NCBI GenBank assembly: GCA_019722365.1 | Contig: JADFUC010002380.1 | Location: forward strand, 806,001-870,000 | Length of the DNA stretch: 64,000 nt | Reading direction: 5' to 3' | Source: Lithospermum erythrorhizon | Lineage: Eukaryota > Streptophyta > Magnoliopsida > Boraginales > Boraginaceae | Shown here: positions 60,273 through 64,000 of the stretch, piece by piece | How the letters are laid out: the number at the start of each line of letters is the position of its first letter | How positions within the stretch are numbered: the stretch's first letter is position 1 | Notes under the pieces: model-generated | Database searches by the model: none | Seen by the model: the letters and a program-made list of their open reading frames with translations, nothing else | What the model was told of the DNA's origin: nothing | Position numbers and translations under genes: made by a program

Positions 60273-60952
60273 CTTCCTTTGAACAGCTAGAAAATAAAGT
60301 AAAAGTCACCGAACCTAACAGGAAAGTACCACCTACATTATTGAATCTATAATCAAAAAAGTACCTATATAGTACATTTTGAACTCATTATTACTTGTTA
60401 CAAGGATCATTGGTGTTTTACAGGAATGAGAAGGTTAACAAAATTCAACAAGTAACAAATATTGTGTTGAATGTAAGATGATGGCACATTAGTTCATTAT
60501 ACTATCTGCTGAGATCTAACATTTCAATTTTATAGACTACAAAGACAATGCCAATATTAAGGCATCCTATGGCAAGTTCGTGGTAGGAGCAGTGTTTGGC
60601 AATTATGAACCACTGTTCCACCATTATTGGTAATACAACCTTTCTTAATTTTAACTATGGCCTATTTTTAAATAAATTGCACCGGGAATTTGATTAAAAA
60701 AAAGATAAAATTTAGTTATCCAACAGATACATTGCCCCCCAGCAAAGAATTATACAGTAGCACCAGCATAACCTTCAAAGATAACAGAAAATAGCTGACA
60801 AAAAAAGCATCCCAAACTTCTTCTCAAGTCCCTCCAAAGCAGCACCCATATAATAGAAACTTAAAGCACTAGGGAAATAGCCCTCAAATGTATCAACAAA
60901 CCGATGAAGAACTATTGCTAGTCTTCTCCAATTGTTGTCCCGAGAAAAAAAT

Positions 60953-61210
60953 CTCCCTCCATTCATAAAAGATAGTCCATTTTGGAACTTTGATAAGTTG
61001 ACTTTTTAAAAATATTGAACTCCAATATTTTTGAATATGTAGTATCTTTTTATTGAAAATATGTCAAAATATAGAATTTCCAACCTACTTTGCTACTAAC
61101 ATAACAATTTTGATTCAAATGAAAGTTGCGTATGCCAACTAAAACCACAAAGTTTGTTACTTTTGACCATTGAATAAGCTAATTGGACGATCTAATAGGG
61201 CTGGAGGTAG
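60953..61210. mobile_element. Stowaway-like MITE in the HSP70 5' UTR intron
   Basis: Left end CTCCCTCCATTCATAAAAG followed by atagtcc; right end, inverted, CTACCTCCAGCCCTATTAG followed by atcgtcc. About 258 bp, with inner words matching other members (aaagttgcgtatgccaac). Borders carry imperfect TA duplications. Related ends lie in intron 2 of the CDCA7-like copies (27830, 32338). Confidence 0.6.
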
Positions 61211-61996
61211 TATCTCATATTATGGGACCAAAAGATCCACAAAAGTCCCAGATATAAAACCCAACAAATCCTACATTACAAACAAAACAAATAATCAATA
61301 TAGGAGATCCACATTACATGTCCTGCCCTCGACTTTACATCTACATGAAACAAGGAAATTAGTTGCAAGAACAAATCTGCCTTCACTAACATTAAATCAC
61401 CAACCCATTAATCCGAAACCCATTAATAAACCCAGAAACATTAATAAATCATCATCCACTCACCCTCCCCCCCCTGCAACTAAATTACTACACTGAACTC
61501 GTCAGTAAAATGAAATCAATGATAAAGGGTATCTGAAATAAGGAAAAAAAGAAGTTCAAATCACACAACCGTTAATCCAAAACCAATGAATAAATCAAGA
61601 AAATCCCAACTAACACACTGAAACAATAAACAAATGAAATCAATCAAAATGGCATCTAAAATATGCACAAAAAAGCCCAAATCAATCAATTAATCATGCA
61701 AAAAGTCATCAACATGCAGTAAATCACATGATTTCTTCAGCTAAAAAACCAAAAAACAAACAAATCTTGCTTAATACACAAAAAAAAATCAGAAAAAACC
61801 CCACCAACACACTGAAACAATAAACAAATGAAATGAATCAAAATGGCATCTAAAACAAGCACAAAAAAGTCCAAATCAATCAATTAATCATGCAAAAAGT
61901 CATCGACATGAAATAAATGAAATGATTTCATCAGCTAAAAACCCAAAAAATAAACAAAAAAATTGAATCTTGCTTTAGATTTATTAAGGGATCACC

Positions 61997-62080
61997 AGAA
62001 TGAGAAGGATCTTGTGGTTGAAGATGAACAAGAGAATTCGGTTCTGGAAATTTCTTAAAGACTTTTGGTGCTCTAATGAG
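61997..62080 (-). other. Probable 5' UTR exon of the HSP70-like gene
   Basis: The sequence just upstream of the HSP70 ATG contains a splice acceptor (tttattttctag|ctgttc, near 60289). A matching donor CATTCTG|gtgatc occurs at 61996-61997, preceded by a CT- and CA-rich leader-like stretch. The length is a guess. Confidence 0.35.
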
Positions 62081-62650
62081 ATGGAAATAAAGGGTTTATG
62101 AGGTCATGAAAAATGAGATTTGGGGATATCAAAAGGGTAATTTGTCAAAATACCTAGGGAAAAATTTAGTCACAAATTATTAAAATTCGATTTTTCTAAT
62201 ATGTGCGTTAGTGTATAGGTGAAATTGATAATTAAGAAAAATATTTGATACAAATTTTGCATCTGAACTTTGATGTGGAAATATTTGCTAAATATATTTT
62301 TTTTTTCAATTTTAATTCTTAATCTGTGTCCTAAGGACACATATTATTTCATTTGTATTTTTAGGGTCAATTATTTTTTAGATACACGGGAATATAAATA
62401 AAATTAACAAATATAATAAATACGGAGAAGGGGGTATTAAGGTGAATACTGAAAAAGAATATAGTAATTTCGACTACATTAAATAATTAGTGATTTTTTA
62501 ATGTATTTATTGTTCATTTTATTAAAAATATGTGAAGGATGATCTAGTATTTGGCTAGACTTCAATTGTGTTGATAGATCTTTTAAGTCTTTTTTATAGC
62601 ATCACTTTTTTGTAAATTAAAATAAAGATGCTGAAATGTGTCGTTTTTAT

Positions 62651-63793
62651 CAGTGGCGGAGTTTGAACATAAAATTAGGTATTAACTCAACATAAAATTA
62701 GGCTAACTGTTAAGAGATATATCCACAATATCAAAAATAACAAAAAATCAAAAAGAAAAGTATATCAAGACATCTAGTACATGTCAAAACAACAAAAAAG
62801 TATATATTCAAACATCCAGTACATGCCAAAACAACAAAAGGAACCAAAAGAACAAAATACTAAAAAAATTAAAACTCGGCTCGACGCTTTTTCATATTCT
62901 TAAAGTCCTCAATGATAGAATTTGTATCGAACTTTCTTTTAAAGAATCTCTTTTTTCAATATAACGCATCAAATTGTTCTCAAGCACAATTCATGTTTCA
63001 TCCTATTATGCACGTTTTTCATAATCTTCATAGCGTAAAATGCCTGCTTTGAACTAGCAAAGCAGAAACAAAGCAACATTTAAAACGGCATCTAATTAAT
63101 CGATCACAAAAGAAGACACCTTGACTTATCAGATTTGGCTAATGCAATGCACAACTCAAATATTGTTGAAAGATCTCTTAATTCTTTATCATTCCGTACT
63201 TCAATAATAAAATGTTGTAGTTGGAACTTCAAAAGGATCTTCTCTTGATTGCTAAAATCAATCGGATAAAACTTGTCAACAAGCCTTAAAATTTGATCAA
63301 TGTTGAATGATTTGAACCCATCTTTTGGAACTAAAGAATTACATAAAGTCAATAGTTCCATTGAATTCTACTGAACCCGATTGTTAGCTCAAGTAACTCC
63401 TCATTAATCGTTACAAAAAAAAATATCAATTTCTATAATATTCCCCAAGAGTCATATCCCTTTGGCTAATGAATGCACAGTAAAGGAAAGATTCAAATTG
63501 AACTTCTATCACATGTTTGATACTAAAATCCTTCACTTCTTGAAGTAACTCTGTCCACCCTCCATTTCTCAATTTCTGCTAGTCTTTATTCTAGTTACGG
63601 TATGTTGTTTACTTGTTTTGACAATATGATAAGAATCTTTAGGATAATGGACTTATTAATGGGTATTCATTATCATTAATTAAATATGAATTGGTGTTGT
63701 AGACATATCTTATATTTATTTATACGTTAGTTTAAAATTTACTTGTTTTATTTATATATATATTTTATAAATATCATGGAAATTACGCCACTG
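62651..63793. mobile_element. Decayed hAT transposon with both termini
   Basis: Starts CAGTGGCGGAGTTTGA (62651) and ends with the inverted form TAATTACGCCACTG-like at 63783-63793 (inverse CAGTGGCGTAATT). The flanking octamers gtttttat and atttttgc are only loosely alike. Inside, on the minus strand, lies the C-terminal part of a hAT transposase. At 1143 bp it is an internally deleted, non-autonomous copy. Confidence 0.7.
62869..63361 (-). pseudogene. hAT transposase, C-terminal fragment
   Basis: Frame 63361-63104 reads MELLTLCNSLVPKDGFKSFN, VDKFYPIDFSNQEKILLKFQ and STIFELCIALAKSDKS, the region before the hAT dimerisation domain of ZMYM1-like plant transposases. Beyond it, in shifting frames with stops, come a VSALLVQSR-type piece, an IEK segment and finally FDTNSIIEDFKNMKKRRAEF ending at 62869, which is the usual C-terminus. 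The N-terminal zinc finger and catalytic core are absent, so it cannot be active. Confidence 0.75.
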
Positions 63794-64000
63794 ATTTTTG
63801 CTAACTTTTCCTAAAGGATTTGCGAGGAAAATTACTAAGTACGTATAATACATTTTCATGAGATTGTTAGTTGTAACCCTCAACGACAATTCTTGGAAAA
63901 AGATTCTTTTGTTTAATTTATTAAGAAGTTGACACGCATATTTATTCGCTGCTCACATCATTAGAAAACTTTTGTACATCCCCCTATAAATTCATTTGAT

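Noticed and set aside
1..64000. tRNA, rRNA, CRISPR or prokaryotic operon signals
   Set aside because: Nothing with a cloverleaf B-box pattern, rRNA core words, regularly spaced repeats or ribosome-binding sites was recognised by eye; a tRNA scan was not possible.

Overview
The window is nuclear DNA from a flowering plant, most likely a core eudicot. It is AT-rich and gene-sparse. Its genes are split by many GT-AG introns, their products are plant families, and Stowaway-like, hAT-like and other MITE-scale elements are scattered between and inside them. No prokaryotic operon, CRISPR array, rRNA gene or recognisable tRNA gene was seen. Gene models below were built by hand from splice sites, reading phase and family similarity; every exon junction quoted keeps phase unless stated otherwise.

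Layout. 1-1.8 kb: 5' part of a QWRF-motif (microtubule-associated) gene running off the left edge on the minus strand. 2.8-3.8 kb: a fold-back element with arms of about 190 bp. 4.4-4.6 kb: a hAT-type MITE with a perfect 8-bp target duplication. 4.9-5.2 kb: a small DUF761 gene. 8.2-11.5 kb: a nine-exon polygalacturonase (444 aa). 13.7-15.8 kb: a two-exon CCCH zinc-finger gene. 17.0-19.4 kb: six-exon mitochondrial COX5b. 20.5-33.0 kb: a tandem cluster of CDCA7-like zf-4CXXC_R1 genes, with one intact member (C, 250 aa), two decaying members (A, B) and one remnant (D). 33-39 kb: gene-free AT-rich DNA. 40.0-40.5 kb: a type I MADS-box gene. 42.3-45.3 kb: a plus-strand STRAP-like WD40 gene with a frameshift in exon 6. 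47.4-51.3 kb: a nine-exon MLN51/Barentsz exon-junction-complex gene (731 aa). 51.8-54.6 kb: a TTA/ATT-rich block followed by three tandem copies of a repeat of about 518 bp. 56.2-60.3 kb: a plant Hsp110-like HSP70 gene whose substrate-binding half is clean but whose ATPase half carries many small indels. 62.7-63.8 kb: a decayed hAT transposon with both ends.

The genes are independent eukaryotic units and not an operon. Housekeeping functions dominate: respiratory chain, RNA surveillance and localisation, chaperone, WD40 scaffold, cell wall. From memory, the COX5b, polygalacturonase, STRAP, Barentsz and HSP70-14/15 homologues also lie close together in two duplicated Arabidopsis regions, which suggests an old conserved block into which the CDCA7-like cluster and the MADS gene were inserted or expanded. 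The most interesting parts are the birth-and-decay cluster of CDCA7-like genes, the half-broken HSP70 gene and the 518-bp tandem repeat. No wholly new system could be shown from sequence alone.
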